Made by a program: the position numbers and the translations under genes. The notes below the pieces were generated by a model. The model did no database searches. It had not been told where the DNA came from and saw only the letters and a program-made list of their open reading frames with translations. Positions 34,770-44,900 of a stretch of DNA of 64,000 nucleotides are shown piece by piece. The stretch is from Sediminibacterium magnilacihabitans (GTDB lineage: Bacteria; Bacteroidota; Bacteroidia; Chitinophagales; Chitinophagaceae), in the NCBI GenBank assembly GCA_002973575.1, contig PVEQ01000001.1:434001-498000 (forward strand), given 5' to 3'. The stretch's first letter is position 1; every line of letters begins with the position of its first letter.

Positions 34770-35695
34770 TGCGATACTACAGCTTTTTGTTGATATTGGT
34801 ATGCTTTCATTCGGCAGCACAGGATACCTCCATACTGATCGATAAGCAACGGGTTACCCTCGCCGAAGTGGTGGTGCGGAATAATTTCGATTACAAAAAG
34901 CTGCTGGCCCAGATCAAAGAAGATACTACATTCTATAAAGCTTTTCGCAACCTGCGTATACTCGGGTTCACTTCTTACAACGATATCAAAATGCTGGATA
35001 AAAAAGGCGCTGTAAAAGCTTCTCTGAACAGCAAAACAAGACAGAACAGGGCCAATGGCTGCCGTACCATGGATGTGCTGGAAGAGCAAACAACAGGCAA
35101 TTTTTACGACAGCAAACGGAATTACAATTACATGACCGCGGAATTGTATGCAGGACTGTTCTTTACCAAAGGAAGCGTTTGCGGGGAGAATAATATTGTA
35201 AAAGGCCGTATCCTGAACACCAGCGGAAAATCGGGGATAGAAAAACACAAAGAGCAACTGAAAATGCTGTTCTTCAACCCGGGTAAAAAAATACCCGGCA
35301 TTCCTTTTATCGGCAACAAGCTGGACCTTTACGATGAAAGCGCACACGAACTCTACGATTACCGGCTGGATATTGTTGAATACCACGGCACGCTGGCCTA
35401 TGAATTTTCTATCAAACCAAAAGAAGACCTCGGTTTCTTAAAGAACGACCGCATTGTGGTTGACCAGATGGATACCTGGTTCGACCAGAAAACGCTGGAA
35501 GTATTGGGACGTAATTATTCGCTGAGCTACAAAGCGGGCGTATACGATTTTGACGTGAGCATGGAAGTGGAAATGACCAAATTCGAAGGACTCACGGTTC
35601 CCCGCGTTTTGCGCTACAAAGGCAACTGGGATGTTATTTTCAAAAAAAGAGAACGCGCCCAGTTCACCGCTACCTTGTTTGATTTCAAAAAGTAA
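34766..35695 (+). CDS. Exported protein of unknown function
   Basis: 309 residues with a signal peptide (about 1-18, ending HSAAQ). The mature part starts with VTLAEVVVRNNFDYKKLLAQIKEDTTFYKAFRNLR, a pattern common in Bacteroidota exported proteins that keep only the end of a carboxypeptidase-regulatory domain, and continues as a beta-rich domain. No catalytic motif is seen. Possibly a periplasmic or outer-membrane-associated protein. It overlaps def (ATGA), so it is translated from the def transcript, although a functional link is doubtful. Two Met codons are adjacent at the start. Confidence 0.75.
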   Translation: MMRYYSFLLILVCFHSAAQDTSILIDKQRVTLAEVVVRNNFDYKKLLAQIKEDTTFYKAFRNLRILGFTSYNDIKMLDKKGAVKASLNSKTRQNRANGCRTMDVLEEQTTGNFYDSKRNYNYMTAELYAGLFFTKGSVCGENNIVKGRILNTSGKSGIEKHKEQLKMLFFNPGKKIPGIPFIGNKLDLYDESAHELYDYRLDIVEYHGTLAYEFSIKPKEDLGFLKNDRIVVDQMDTWFDQKTLEVLGRNYSLSYKAGVYDFDVSMEVEMTKFEGLTVPRVLRYKGNWDVIFKKRERAQFTATLFDFKK

Positions 35696-35751
35696 GGGCT
35701 GCAATCGCTTGCAACCCTTAACCCCCTGACTATTAAAAACGAAAGCGTTGG

Positions 35752-36795
35752 TTATAATGAATTGAGGTATTGAAGTATCTCGGTGAGGTTCTTCTGTACC
35801 GGTGGGTCGATCACATAACGTGTTACTGTGCCCACATCGTTGATGTTTTTAGTGCCCAGGTACAAATCCGTTCCAATGCGTGATATGGACACCAGCGTGA
35901 TCTTGCTTCCGATGGGTATACGCCGTGTGGCAAAGGACCTCGAATCAAAATCGTCTTTCAGTCTTACCACTGTTTTCTGGTTGGCGAATACAGCGAATAC
36001 AACGGTATTCCTATTGGTGAAATTGGGCGGCAGCACAGCAGTGATCTTGGTGCTCGGAAGCGTACTGTCTGTGTACCGGCAAGCACTGATCCATCGCAGG
36101 TTCTTAGAAGCCAATTCGTATCCTGTTACAATAGAAGTGTTGGTGCTGTTGGGTTTCGACCAGGTCTTGATCCAGGTAGTATCGAGATCGCGCAACCAGT
36201 TATGCATGGTATCAATGTTACCCTGTGTAAGGTAAGGAATGGTTTCAGCAGCATAGAATACCTGCATGTTCGGTTTAGGATCCTGTGTATCACTGAAACG
36301 TATGGTAATGGTTGCGCCGGGTAAAAGTTTCAATTCACGGCCATTTTGTGTTACGCGGATAAAGATACCACCGCCTGTCTCCAGCAGGTAACCATTGCTG
36401 ATAGTAGGTTTGAAGAATTTGATGAAATCGCCTTTGGTTTTCAGACGGAAGAATTCGATGCGTACAGGACCGGAACATACATTGCTGCCGCCTCCACCAC
36501 CACTGCCGCCACTTCCACCGCCAGCATAGGTAAAGGAACTGCCGGGAATTTGAATAGAGAGACTATCGCCGTAAGTGAGTGTATCTGTTTTAGAACAATT
36601 AAAAGAATCAACGGTGAGATTGGGAAACATCAGCTGGGCCAACTCATTGAGGGTAGCACTGCCGGTTGCATTTTTCATCCAGGCTGTATCGTTCAGCGGA
36701 TGGTTGGGATAAAGGATCAGATTGCTTGATAATTCTTTTCTGCAAGCTGTAAAGAAAAGGAGCGCAATACATCCGATAGTTATAGTTTTTTTCAT
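35752..36795 (-). CDS. Lipoprotein of unknown function with Gly/Ser linker
   Basis: 347 residues. A lipoprotein signal ends in FTAC (Cys18). A glycine/serine run at about residues 92-105 links a small N-terminal part to a larger beta-rich domain (110-347). The latter contains repeated Thr/Asp-rich strands but no recognised motif. It is 53 bp downstream of, and in the same direction as, the anti-sigma/barrel gene and may belong to the same operon. The envelope location is firm; the function is not known. Confidence 0.7.
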   Translation of the reverse strand: MKKTITIGCIALLFFTACRKELSSNLILYPNHPLNDTAWMKNATGSATLNELAQLMFPNLTVDSFNCSKTDTLTYGDSLSIQIPGSSFTYAGGGSGGSGGGGGSNVCSGPVRIEFFRLKTKGDFIKFFKPTISNGYLLETGGGIFIRVTQNGRELKLLPGATITIRFSDTQDPKPNMQVFYAAETIPYLTQGNIDTMHNWLRDLDTTWIKTWSKPNSTNTSIVTGYELASKNLRWISACRYTDSTLPSTKITAVLPPNFTNRNTVVFAVFANQKTVVRLKDDFDSRSFATRRIPIGSKITLVSISRIGTDLYLGTKNINDVGTVTRYVIDPPVQKNLTEILQYLNSL

Positions 36796-36848
36796 AGTTA
36801 ATGTTATTACTACATCATAGATACAGGTAGTGTTTCGCGCGTTGCCTG

Positions 36849-38285
36849 CTATCTTCTATTTAAATTATATCTTAAGCCGATGGACAGTCCACCAACGTGA
36901 AATTTCTGCGTATAAGCAGCCTGATCAGCAGTGATGTTCGATAAATTATACCTGAAATAAGGTTCAAAAAATAACTGGCTGTTTTCACCCAATCGTTTCA
37001 TGAAACTGATGCTGGTGTATAACCCCATGCCGATATTGCTTTTATATACAGCAGTGCTTGCTTTGTCAATCGGAACAGTAGCGAGTGATTTATCGAGCAC
37101 CACACCCTGGTACCAGGAAGAAAGATTGAATATCACACCTGCATTTACACCCACCCTGAAATCATCTTCATCCCTGCCAAACTGGTACCCGATCGTCACA
37201 GGTACATCAATGGTGCGGAAATGATTTGTAACAGTATTGTTGCGATAACCGATCTGCCGCAACACGCTGGTATCATTGACCAGTACGGTATCGCCCGGTC
37301 CCCGGATGATTTGCCGTTGTGTAATTACCGTGGTTGTTTTGATCTCGTTTTCGCTGCGATAGGTGAATTGTTGGTTGATTTGTCCATATTGCAAGCCTGC
37401 TTTCAACACCAGGTTATCACTGAATGGTTTCACCAACCGCACACCTACACTGAAACCCAGTTGTGAACTTTCACTACTGTCTTTACGCTGCATGTATTGC
37501 GGGGTAGCCGATACATTCTGCTCTGACTTAAAAGCAAGATCGGGTGAGGCATACATCTCAACATACCAATCGGGGTTCACATACCGCCCGCCTCTTGCTG
37601 AAGGGCAAACCAGCATATTGGGAACACGCCTGGTATGTGCAACCGCATTCATCAGTTCCAGGTTTTTCAAATCTTTTATATCGTACAACAAACTGTTCCT
37701 GTCTGAAAGAAGAGGAGCGGCTGCCAGTAGGTTGAAACGACGGGCATCATCTGATGCTGACTGGATAGGAGATGCTTGCTCTTGCGATGCAGGATGACTA
37801 TTATAATTGATACCAGCTGCCTGTGCATTTTTGTAAGCAGTATTGCCGGGCGTTATCTGTGCAGATAATGAAAGTTCATTGTTGTTATTCGATTCGTTGG
37901 GTGTATTATTATTATGGAGTGTATTGTTTTGAACGATAGCGTTTGAATTTTCTGCGACATTATTATTAGAAGAAGCTGATTCACTGCCAGCAACGGTTTG
38001 CTCCTGTGCATGTTGCTGATCTCGTGTTGCGGTTGCAGATATAGATGTGGATGTGGATGGCTGCTGTGTTGCCGGTTGTAAATACAGGTATCCTCCAACG
38101 GCGAAAGCCCCCAGGAGGGCCAGCGCAATCATGTACCTGCCAAGGGTGTTGATCCGGGGCAGTACGAAACCTTTGCGGTCGCCTTTTTCATCGGGCTTGA
38201 TCTTTTCCCAAAGACCCGGCGGCACAGGAGCAGAATGGTCTTTGAGCTTTGCCCTGATGAATTGATCAAATTGGTTATCGCTCAT
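36849..38285 (-). CDS. Anti-sigma-like N-terminus fused to an outer-membrane beta-barrel domain
   Basis: 478 residues from ATG 38285. Residues 1-49 are cytoplasmic in character (DNQFDQFIRAKLKDHSAPVPPGLWEKI), a transmembrane helix lies at 50-69, then a Ser/Asn/Gln-rich low-complexity linker (70-190), then a C-terminal PorT-like barrel domain (about 235-478) with alternating strands ending GLRYNLNRR. It sits one base after the stop of an ECF sigma gene. The N-terminal segment is where a zinc-free anti-sigma domain would be, so it may hold the sigma factor at the inner membrane; how the barrel domain is placed is unclear. Confidence 0.75.
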   Translation of the reverse strand: MSDNQFDQFIRAKLKDHSAPVPPGLWEKIKPDEKGDRKGFVLPRINTLGRYMIALALLGAFAVGGYLYLQPATQQPSTSTSISATATRDQQHAQEQTVAGSESASSNNNVAENSNAIVQNNTLHNNNTPNESNNNNELSLSAQITPGNTAYKNAQAAGINYNSHPASQEQASPIQSASDDARRFNLLAAAPLLSDRNSLLYDIKDLKNLELMNAVAHTRRVPNMLVCPSARGGRYVNPDWYVEMYASPDLAFKSEQNVSATPQYMQRKDSSESSQLGFSVGVRLVKPFSDNLVLKAGLQYGQINQQFTYRSENEIKTTTVITQRQIIRGPGDTVLVNDTSVLRQIGYRNNTVTNHFRTIDVPVTIGYQFGRDEDDFRVGVNAGVIFNLSSWYQGVVLDKSLATVPIDKASTAVYKSNIGMGLYTSISFMKRLGENSQLFFEPYFRYNLSNITADQAAYTQKFHVGGLSIGLRYNLNRR

Positions 38286-38286
38286 G

Positions 38287-38823
38287 TTATACAGCAATTT
38301 TTTGTAGTTGTAATATTTGTTGTTGCAGCATCTTCCGGGCCTTTACCAATTGGCTGCGGCTGGTGCCGGGTTGTATGTTCAGCATTTCTGCTATTTCTTC
38401 GTGACTGTATCCTTCCACTACATTCAGGTTAAAAACCATCCGGTAACCTTCTGGCAACTGACCAATCAATTTTAAAAGATCTTCTTCACCCAAATGACTG
38501 TAGGTGCTGGGATCCATCTTGGGCGCATCGTTGCTGTGGTCATCGATCTCTTTGAAACGGATTTTCTTTTTCTCCAAATGCCGGATGGCCGTATTCACCA
38601 CGATACGCCTGATCCATCCTTCGAATGAACCTTCCGATTTGAACTGTTCGATGTATTTGAATACTTTGATGAAAGCGTCCTGCAGCATGTCTTCGGCTTC
38701 CATGGTATCGTTGGCATAACGCAGGCATACGCTCATCATCTTACCGGCATATCTTTCAAACAGTATATGCTGGCAACCGGTATGTTGCTTGATACATCCC
38801 TTGATAAGTTCAGATTCTGTCAC
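38287..38823 (-). CDS. RNA polymerase ECF sigma factor
   Basis: 178 residues. Region 2: LFERYAGKMMSVCLRYANDTMEAEDMLQDAFIKVF then FEGWIRRIVVNTAIRHLEKKK. Region 4: LPEGYRMVFNLNVVEGYSHEEIAEMLNIQPGTSRSQLVKARKMLQ. Full length and intact. It is directly followed by the anti-sigma-like/barrel gene, a gene pair repeated often in Chitinophagaceae and probably responding to envelope conditions. Confidence 0.93.
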   Translation of the reverse strand: MTESELIKGCIKQHTGCQHILFERYAGKMMSVCLRYANDTMEAEDMLQDAFIKVFKYIEQFKSEGSFEGWIRRIVVNTAIRHLEKKKIRFKEIDDHSNDAPKMDPSTYSHLGEEDLLKLIGQLPEGYRMVFNLNVVEGYSHEEIAEMLNIQPGTSRSQLVKARKMLQQQILQLQKIAV

Positions 38824-38971
38824 CTGCAGGTTGGTTTAGGATTGACTTCTTGCTAAAGATACCCGTTGAGGAGGTTTCGTTGCCTGCGAGAAATTAAAAA
38901 AAATAAAAAGTTAAAACACAAAATTTAAAAAACATATTGATTTTCATCATTTTACATAGCTGATGATTGTT

Positions 38972-40081
38972 TCATGCTAGTAAAAACTGATCATGTATGT
39001 AGTCAACCACGCTCGCCAGGCTATTGGTTTCCTGGTAAACGGCCAACTGCCTGTCGGCCCCGGTACCCTGTTCAAATATGGTGTGGATATAGTTGATTGA
39101 ATGCCGGGAACCCAGGTCATCCACCACATCGTCTACAAAATCCATGAGCTCGTAAATGAGGGCACGGGTATTCACTTCGGTCTCCTTACCAAAATCGATC
39201 AGGGCGCCATCGATGCCATAACGACTGGCCCTCCATTTATTTTCATTGATCACCGAACGCTGGTACATCATGAAGTTGAGGTTCTGGCTGCGCAGCTTGT
39301 ATATTTTGGCGCAGATGGCCTGGAACAGGGCGGCAATGGCAATGGTCTCATTAACGGTCAGCGGCACATCGCAGATACGGAATTCCACGGTATTGAAGAA
39401 AGGATGCACACGCAGGTCCCACCAGATCTTTTTCGCATTGTCTATGCAATTGGTCTTGATGAGCAGGTTCACATAATTCTCGTATGCTTCAATGCTTTCA
39501 AAAAAATCAGGTATGCCCGTACGCGGAAACTTATCGAATACCTTGGTGCGGAAAGATTTATAACCGGTAAGCCTGCCTTCCCAGAAAGGCGAGTTGGTAC
39601 TGAGTGCATACACATGCGGTAAAAAATACCGTGCGGTATTGGCAATATGCATGGCCATCCGGCGGTCTTCCATGCCTACATGCACATGCAATCCAAAAAT
39701 GAGGTTACTGCGGGCTGCTTCCTGCAACTCATTTACGATCTCGTTGTAACGGGCGTGGTCGGTGATGAGTTGGTGTTCCCAGTGACTGAAAGGATGCGTG
39801 CCCGAAGCGCCCACCCATAAACCGAGATCACCTGCAATTTGTGCGATCGTTCCCCGGAGGGTGGCCACGTCTTTGAAAGCCTCATCGATATTGCGGCAGA
39901 TATCGGTACCCACTTCCACTACAGCCTGGTGCATTTCGGCCTTCACTTTGTCTTTGATGATCTTCTGACCCTCCAGTACGATCTTTTGTTCATGGCTTTT
40001 CAGCTCACGCGTATGCGGGTCGAGCACCATGTATTCTTCTTCCACGCCCAGTGTAAAGTGCGAGTAATTGATATCTCCCAT
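38972..40081 (-). CDS. GCS2-type carboxylate-amine ligase (YbdK family)
   Basis: 369 residues with the glutamate-cysteine-ligase-2 fold: FTLGVEEEYMVLDPHT at the N-terminus (acidic metal/ATP residues), HLH-type FGLHVHVGMEDR, and RVHPFFNTVEFRICDVPLT with the substrate Arg/Glu residues. Members join an amino-group compound to a carboxylate with ATP. YbdK has weak glutamate-cysteine ligase activity, but stand-alone members next to an ATP-grasp gene have been predicted to make small peptides. The ATP-grasp partner lies 3 bp upstream. The real substrates are unknown. Confidence 0.88.
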   Translation of the reverse strand: MGDINYSHFTLGVEEEYMVLDPHTRELKSHEQKIVLEGQKIIKDKVKAEMHQAVVEVGTDICRNIDEAFKDVATLRGTIAQIAGDLGLWVGASGTHPFSHWEHQLITDHARYNEIVNELQEAARSNLIFGLHVHVGMEDRRMAMHIANTARYFLPHVYALSTNSPFWEGRLTGYKSFRTKVFDKFPRTGIPDFFESIEAYENYVNLLIKTNCIDNAKKIWWDLRVHPFFNTVEFRICDVPLTVNETIAIAALFQAICAKIYKLRSQNLNFMMYQRSVINENKWRASRYGIDGALIDFGKETEVNTRALIYELMDFVDDVVDDLGSRHSINYIHTIFEQGTGADRQLAVYQETNSLASVVDYIHDQFLLA

Positions 40082-40084
40082 CGT

Positions 40085-41038
40085 CTAAATCAGTTTTTGT
40101 TTGGCGCTGCTTCTTTTTACATATTCTCCCCAGGTAAGGTTATCGATGCCGGGTGTTACAGACAGCGCTTTTTCTATGGCATAGTTGGCTGCGGTTTCCA
40201 CCACCCATTCAAAATTATCTGCTCCTACGCTTTTCAGATCGGCATCGGGGGCGGGGTTGCAGAAGTCAATGGCATAAGGGACGCCATCGCGCAGCGCGAG
40301 TTCCACCGTGTTGAAATCATAACCTAAGTACTGGTTGATGCGCAATACGATCGATTCCATTTCTTTCAGCTTTTCTGCCGAAGGAGTAAAATCGGCCACA
40401 TAACGCAGGTGGTGCGGGTTACGGGGTTCATAAGGCATGATGCGTACGTATTTACCGCCTATGCAATAGCAGCGATAATATTCTTCGAAAATAATTTCTT
40501 CCTGTAACAACATCACGAGCTGACCGGTCTCGCTATGTTTTTCAAAAAAATCATCCATGCTGGTGAGCTTGTATACATTCTTCCAGCCACCGCCGGCAAA
40601 GGGCTTCATATAAGCGGGGAAACCTACATAGTGGAAAATACTTTCCCAGTCGAGCGGGTAAGCCAGGTTGCTGAACGATTGATCGGAAGTGTCGGCCGGC
40701 AGCTCGCGAGAGGGCAGGATAACCGTTTTGGGAACCGGTACATTGATCTGCGTGGCTAAACAATTATTGAAAAATTTTTCATCGGCGCTCCACCAGAAGG
40801 GATTGTTGATAACGGCGGTTCCACAGAGCGCTGCATTTTTAAGAAAGGCCCGGTAAAAAGGCACATCCTGGCTGATGCGGTCTACGATCACTGCATAATC
40901 GGTTGCCACACCCTGCATCACTTTGTCTATCCGAACGGGTTCTGCGCTGATGCCTTCCACGTGCTTGGCGTTGATGCGCTCAACAAAAGCCATGGGAAAG
41001 CTTCTTTCCTGCCCGAATAGAATGCCGATCTTTTTCAT
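40085..41038 (-). CDS. ATP-grasp ligase
   Basis: 317 residues. An N-terminal Rossmann-like domain (1-95) precedes an ATP-grasp fold with the GFPAYMKPFAGGGWKNVYKL glycine-rich nucleotide loop (about 142-161), LLQEEIIFEEYYRCYCIGGKYVRIMPYE, and VELALRDGVPYAIDFCNPAPD with the Mg-binding Asp/Asn pair (D265, N267 region). It is related to RimK/glutathione-synthetase-like peptide ligases. Adjacent to the GCS2 ligase (3 bp apart), the two probably add residues one after the other to a common product. Confidence 0.87.
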   Translation of the reverse strand: MKKIGILFGQERSFPMAFVERINAKHVEGISAEPVRIDKVMQGVATDYAVIVDRISQDVPFYRAFLKNAALCGTAVINNPFWWSADEKFFNNCLATQINVPVPKTVILPSRELPADTSDQSFSNLAYPLDWESIFHYVGFPAYMKPFAGGGWKNVYKLTSMDDFFEKHSETGQLVMLLQEEIIFEEYYRCYCIGGKYVRIMPYEPRNPHHLRYVADFTPSAEKLKEMESIVLRINQYLGYDFNTVELALRDGVPYAIDFCNPAPDADLKSVGADNFEWVVETAANYAIEKALSVTPGIDNLTWGEYVKRSSAKQKLI

Positions 41039-41102
41039 GTTGGAGGTTTTGAGGTTGGATTTGCTTTCAATTTACCGACAATTTTCATATTTCCAATTAC
41101 AT

Positions 41103-41110
41103 TATTTTTG
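41103..41110 (+). promoter_or_regulatory. -7 promoter box of the esterase gene
   Basis: TATTTTTG matches TAnnTTTG fully and ends 5 bp before the ATG at 41116, so the transcript would be leaderless or nearly so. Confidence 0.5.
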
Positions 41111-41115
41111 ACGTT

Positions 41116-41925
41116 ATGATTGATGGAAAAACAGCGTTACAGGTGGCGGTGGAGCAACATACCGTTTTTTCAGACTACCTGGAAAGAGAAGTGCGTTTTG
41201 ATGTGTATCTGCCGGGTAAAATGGACAAACCCGAGCAATGGAGTTTGTTGTTGATCAACGACGGACAGGACCTCGTAAAAATAGCATTCGAACAATTGCT
41301 TGAAGAAGTGTTGGTCAGCCAGGAAATGGAGCCGTTGGTTTGTGTGGGCATTCATTGCGGACCGGAGCGTATCATGGAATACGGTACGGCCTATGCCGCC
41401 GATTATAAGGGCAGGGGAGCGTATGCAGGTCTGTATACCAAATTCATTTTTGAGGAACTCCTGCCTTATATACGCAAAGTGTACCAGGCTCCTTCGTTCA
41501 GGGATAAATCCTTTGCCGGGTTTTCGCTGGGCGCCCTGAGCGCGCTCGACATTGTGTGGAACCATGCCAACGAGTTCAGCAGGGTAGGCGTGTTCAGCGG
41601 CTCATTGTGGTGGAGGCGTAAAGGATATGAAGAAGGATATGATGATGAAAAGGACCGCCTCATGCACCTGCAGGTACGCAAAGGTGATTTTTATCCCTGG
41701 TTGCAGTTCTTCATTGAATGTGGTACGGACGATGAAACGGAAGACCGTAACAAGAACGGTGTGATAGATTCCATCGATGATGCACTCGATCTCATTGTTG
41801 AATTAAAAGCCAAAGGATATACCGATCAGCACATTCATTATATGGAACTCAAAGAAGGCACACATGATGTGGAAAGCTGGGCAAAAGCCTGGCCCGGGTT
41901 CCTCAAATGGGGATGGGCCAAATAA
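41116..41925 (+). CDS. Esterase D/Fes-type alpha/beta hydrolase
   Basis: 269 residues without a signal peptide. The nucleophile elbow GFSLGAL lies near residues 138-144 (Ser140), preceded by the family's LLINDGQDL and YTKFIFEELLPYIRKVY and followed by GVFSGSLWWRR and a late THDVESW His. The family includes esterase D, enterochelin esterase and related cytoplasmic hydrolases. It is divergent from the ATP-grasp/GCS2 pair with 77 bp between starts, and such hydrolases recur beside these ligase pairs, so it may process the same product (inference). Confidence 0.85.
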   Translation: MIDGKTALQVAVEQHTVFSDYLEREVRFDVYLPGKMDKPEQWSLLLINDGQDLVKIAFEQLLEEVLVSQEMEPLVCVGIHCGPERIMEYGTAYAADYKGRGAYAGLYTKFIFEELLPYIRKVYQAPSFRDKSFAGFSLGALSALDIVWNHANEFSRVGVFSGSLWWRRKGYEEGYDDEKDRLMHLQVRKGDFYPWLQFFIECGTDDETEDRNKNGVIDSIDDALDLIVELKAKGYTDQHIHYMELKEGTHDVESWAKAWPGFLKWGWAK

Positions 41926-41965
41926 AAAACTTTGCCCTGAGCTTAAGTCCAGGGCAAAGTTTTTT
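41924..41965. terminator. Bidirectional terminator
   Basis: AAAAAACTTTGCCCTG and CAGGGCAAAGTTTTT form a 15-bp perfect stem with a 10-nt loop. A/T runs on both sides make it work in both directions, between the convergent esterase and TonB-receptor genes. Confidence 0.92.
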
Positions 41966-41985
41966 ATGGTATATATGAATCATTA

Positions 41986-44900
41986 TTATCGGTTCCGTAC
42001 TGAGGATGCAGAACGTGAAGATTGATCATTGAACAGGTACCTGATCCCAATCTGTCCCTGCCACCTGGAGAAAATACCGGAGTTATCCTGGAAGCTGTTC
42101 ACATAAGGTATCTGGTTAGCTGGATCCTGGTACAGGAAAGAATAGCGGGGCTTACCAGCATTCGGATCTCCCGCAGGGGCAATGCCTTCAAATTTCAGGA
42201 AAGAGTTGCTGCTGAAGGTTTTGGCAATACCCCAATTTTTATTGAGGAAGTTACCTACGTTGATGATGTCAAAACTTAAACGCAAAGTATGTTTGTTCTT
42301 CAGGTAAAAGTCCTGGGTAATGTTCAGATCAAGGTGTTTGAACCAAGGCAATACCATGGCATTCCTTTCTGCTATTTGTCCGCGGTGTGTGCTCATGTAA
42401 GGATCCTGCTGGATGAAAGAATTCAACTGAGCCCACATTTGTGATGCTGTACGTGTATCGGTGATAGTACCTCCGCCGGTATTAACAGGTACCAGTACAA
42501 TGTCTGACTTGTCTTTGGGAATATAGATCAATGAGCTGTTACCACCTGTGTTGGCGTTGATCAGGTCTCCCTGGTATGTATAAGAACCTACACCATTGGG
42601 TGCTGCTTCAAATACCACACCTACTGAAGTAGCGAAGTTTTTCGCATATTCTTTACGATAAGAAGCATAAGCGATCACGCGGTGAGGCTGGTAGAAGTTA
42701 GAATAACCAATCTCATCACTGTTGGGATCACCTTTTACAGGCCTGTCGCGCCAGTTACTGGCGGCAATAGATCCACCATCATTGATGGATTTAGACTGGC
42801 TGTAGGTATAGGCTACACTGGCATTGAAGTTGCGCAGCGTTTTTTCGAGTCTTGCTGTAACCATATACGCATAACCTTTGTTGGAATTCCTCATGAGGAT
42901 GGCATTGGAAATATTAGGGTTGGTAACAGAAGCGCCACCTGCACCATTCCAGATTTTGCTGGAATCGTAGCGGATCCTGTTATCAGAGCCTACCAATGGC
43001 GTACCGGTAGAAGGCAGGTTTACGTTCTGGAAATAAACAGCGTTCACTTCTTTTGAATAATTGTATTCAACAGTAGCTACCAGGTTGCCAGGCAGTTTCT
43101 GGTCAACAGCGAAGCTGAGCTTCATGACCTGCGGGTACTTGAAGTTGGGATCTGTGAATACCAGGTTGTAAGAAGTATTGGCAGCTCCTGCAGCAGGTCT
43201 GTATGCATTGATATCAGGACTAAATACATAAGGCTTGCCGGTTGCAGGGTTCTTTGAGTTGCTGAATGAACCGAACTGTACACCGTTGTTGCTGGCCTGG
43301 TTGCTGATCCATACAAAAGGAGGAGGACCGGAGAACCAACCAAAACCGCCACGCACCTGTGTTTTATGATCGCCGAATACATCCCAGTTGAATCCAAAAC
43401 GGGGTGATACCAACAGATTACTACCGGGTTTCTGGCCTACATCGTAATGGTTACCATTGCGGAATGCCAGCTGAGAAGCATAAGGGTTCGCATCGAATTT
43501 ATTCTGGAACACAGGCAGGTCGAAACGGAAACCACCGGTAACAGTTAAATTGTTTCTGATGCGCCATTTATCCTGGATAAAAGCGCCCCATTCTGTAGCG
43601 CCGATATTGGCAAAAGGAAAAGAGCCGTCTTTTGTCAGGGAATATTGTACTGCATAGCTCTTTGCATTGGCGGTACCATTCATCGCACTGCTATAGAAAT
43701 CAGAGAGTGTGTTGAACTGGTAAGCGCCTTCATAGTTGGGAGCAAAACCATTCTTAAAATTCTTCACATAATTCTGTGTTCCCAATGTGATCTCATGCTT
43801 ACCTGTATACATGGTAACGATATCAGAGAACTGGAACACATTTGTGTTGAGTACGTTATTATAAGTAAAGGGCTCATAACCAAAAGCAGTATAGCTCTGT
43901 CCCTGACCGTTCAGGATATCTACCAGCGGGAAGTCTCCACCTCCAAGGCTGGCGCGGTAATCCCTCAATGCTGTATAACCTATCTGCAACTTATTAGAGA
44001 GTTTATTGCTGAAGCTGGTATTCAGTTCAGCAATTGCAATATTGAAGTTGTTGTTGATACGGTAGCCGCTGCCGCTGAAAGGCAGACCGGTATTACTGGG
44101 TTGCCTGTTACCATTGGGAGCGCCGCTGTTACTGGCTGAAATGTCCCTGTATGATTTCAGGTAGTTGTATTTCAATGTCAGTGTGCTCTTACTGCTTACA
44201 TTCCAATCAACTCTTACAGTGAGTTTATCACTATAAGTATCATAATTATAATTCTGGTATGATCCTGGGTCGTAATTGTATTTCTGCATCAGGAAAGTGC
44301 GCAATGCATCCAAAGTATCTGCTACGGCTTGCGATATTACCCCGGGAACGGCTGTTTGTCCGGGTTTATTGGCAATAAAACTAGTAGCAGGCTGACTGAT
44401 TCTTTCTTGTTCACCACTCACGAAAATGAACAGCTTATTTTTAACAATGGGAGCGCCAATAGATACTCCCCTCTGATTATAAGTGAAACTTGGTTTGGGA
44501 ACGGTATTGGTTCTTACGTTATAACCCTGTAATCCCGGGCTTCTCAGGTATGTATAAACAGAAGCTTTTACTTCGTTGGTACCACTGCGCGTAACAGTGT
44601 TCACGCCGGCACCCGAGAAACCGCCTTGTCTTACGTCGTAAGGGGCAATGTTCACCTGAATCTGCTCAATAGCGTCGAGACTGATGGGTTGTGAATTGGT
44701 TTGTCCTCCTAATACACCTGACAATCCAAATGCATTATTGAAGTTGGCACCATCAACAGTAATGTTATTATATTGACCGCTGCGGCCACCAAAACTCATA
44801 AAACTACCTGATGAAGAAGGAGTTAATCTGGTGAAATCCTGCAAACTGCGGTTGATGGTGGGGAGTTTTTCAATCTGAGCACGACTTACCACTTCCTGGC

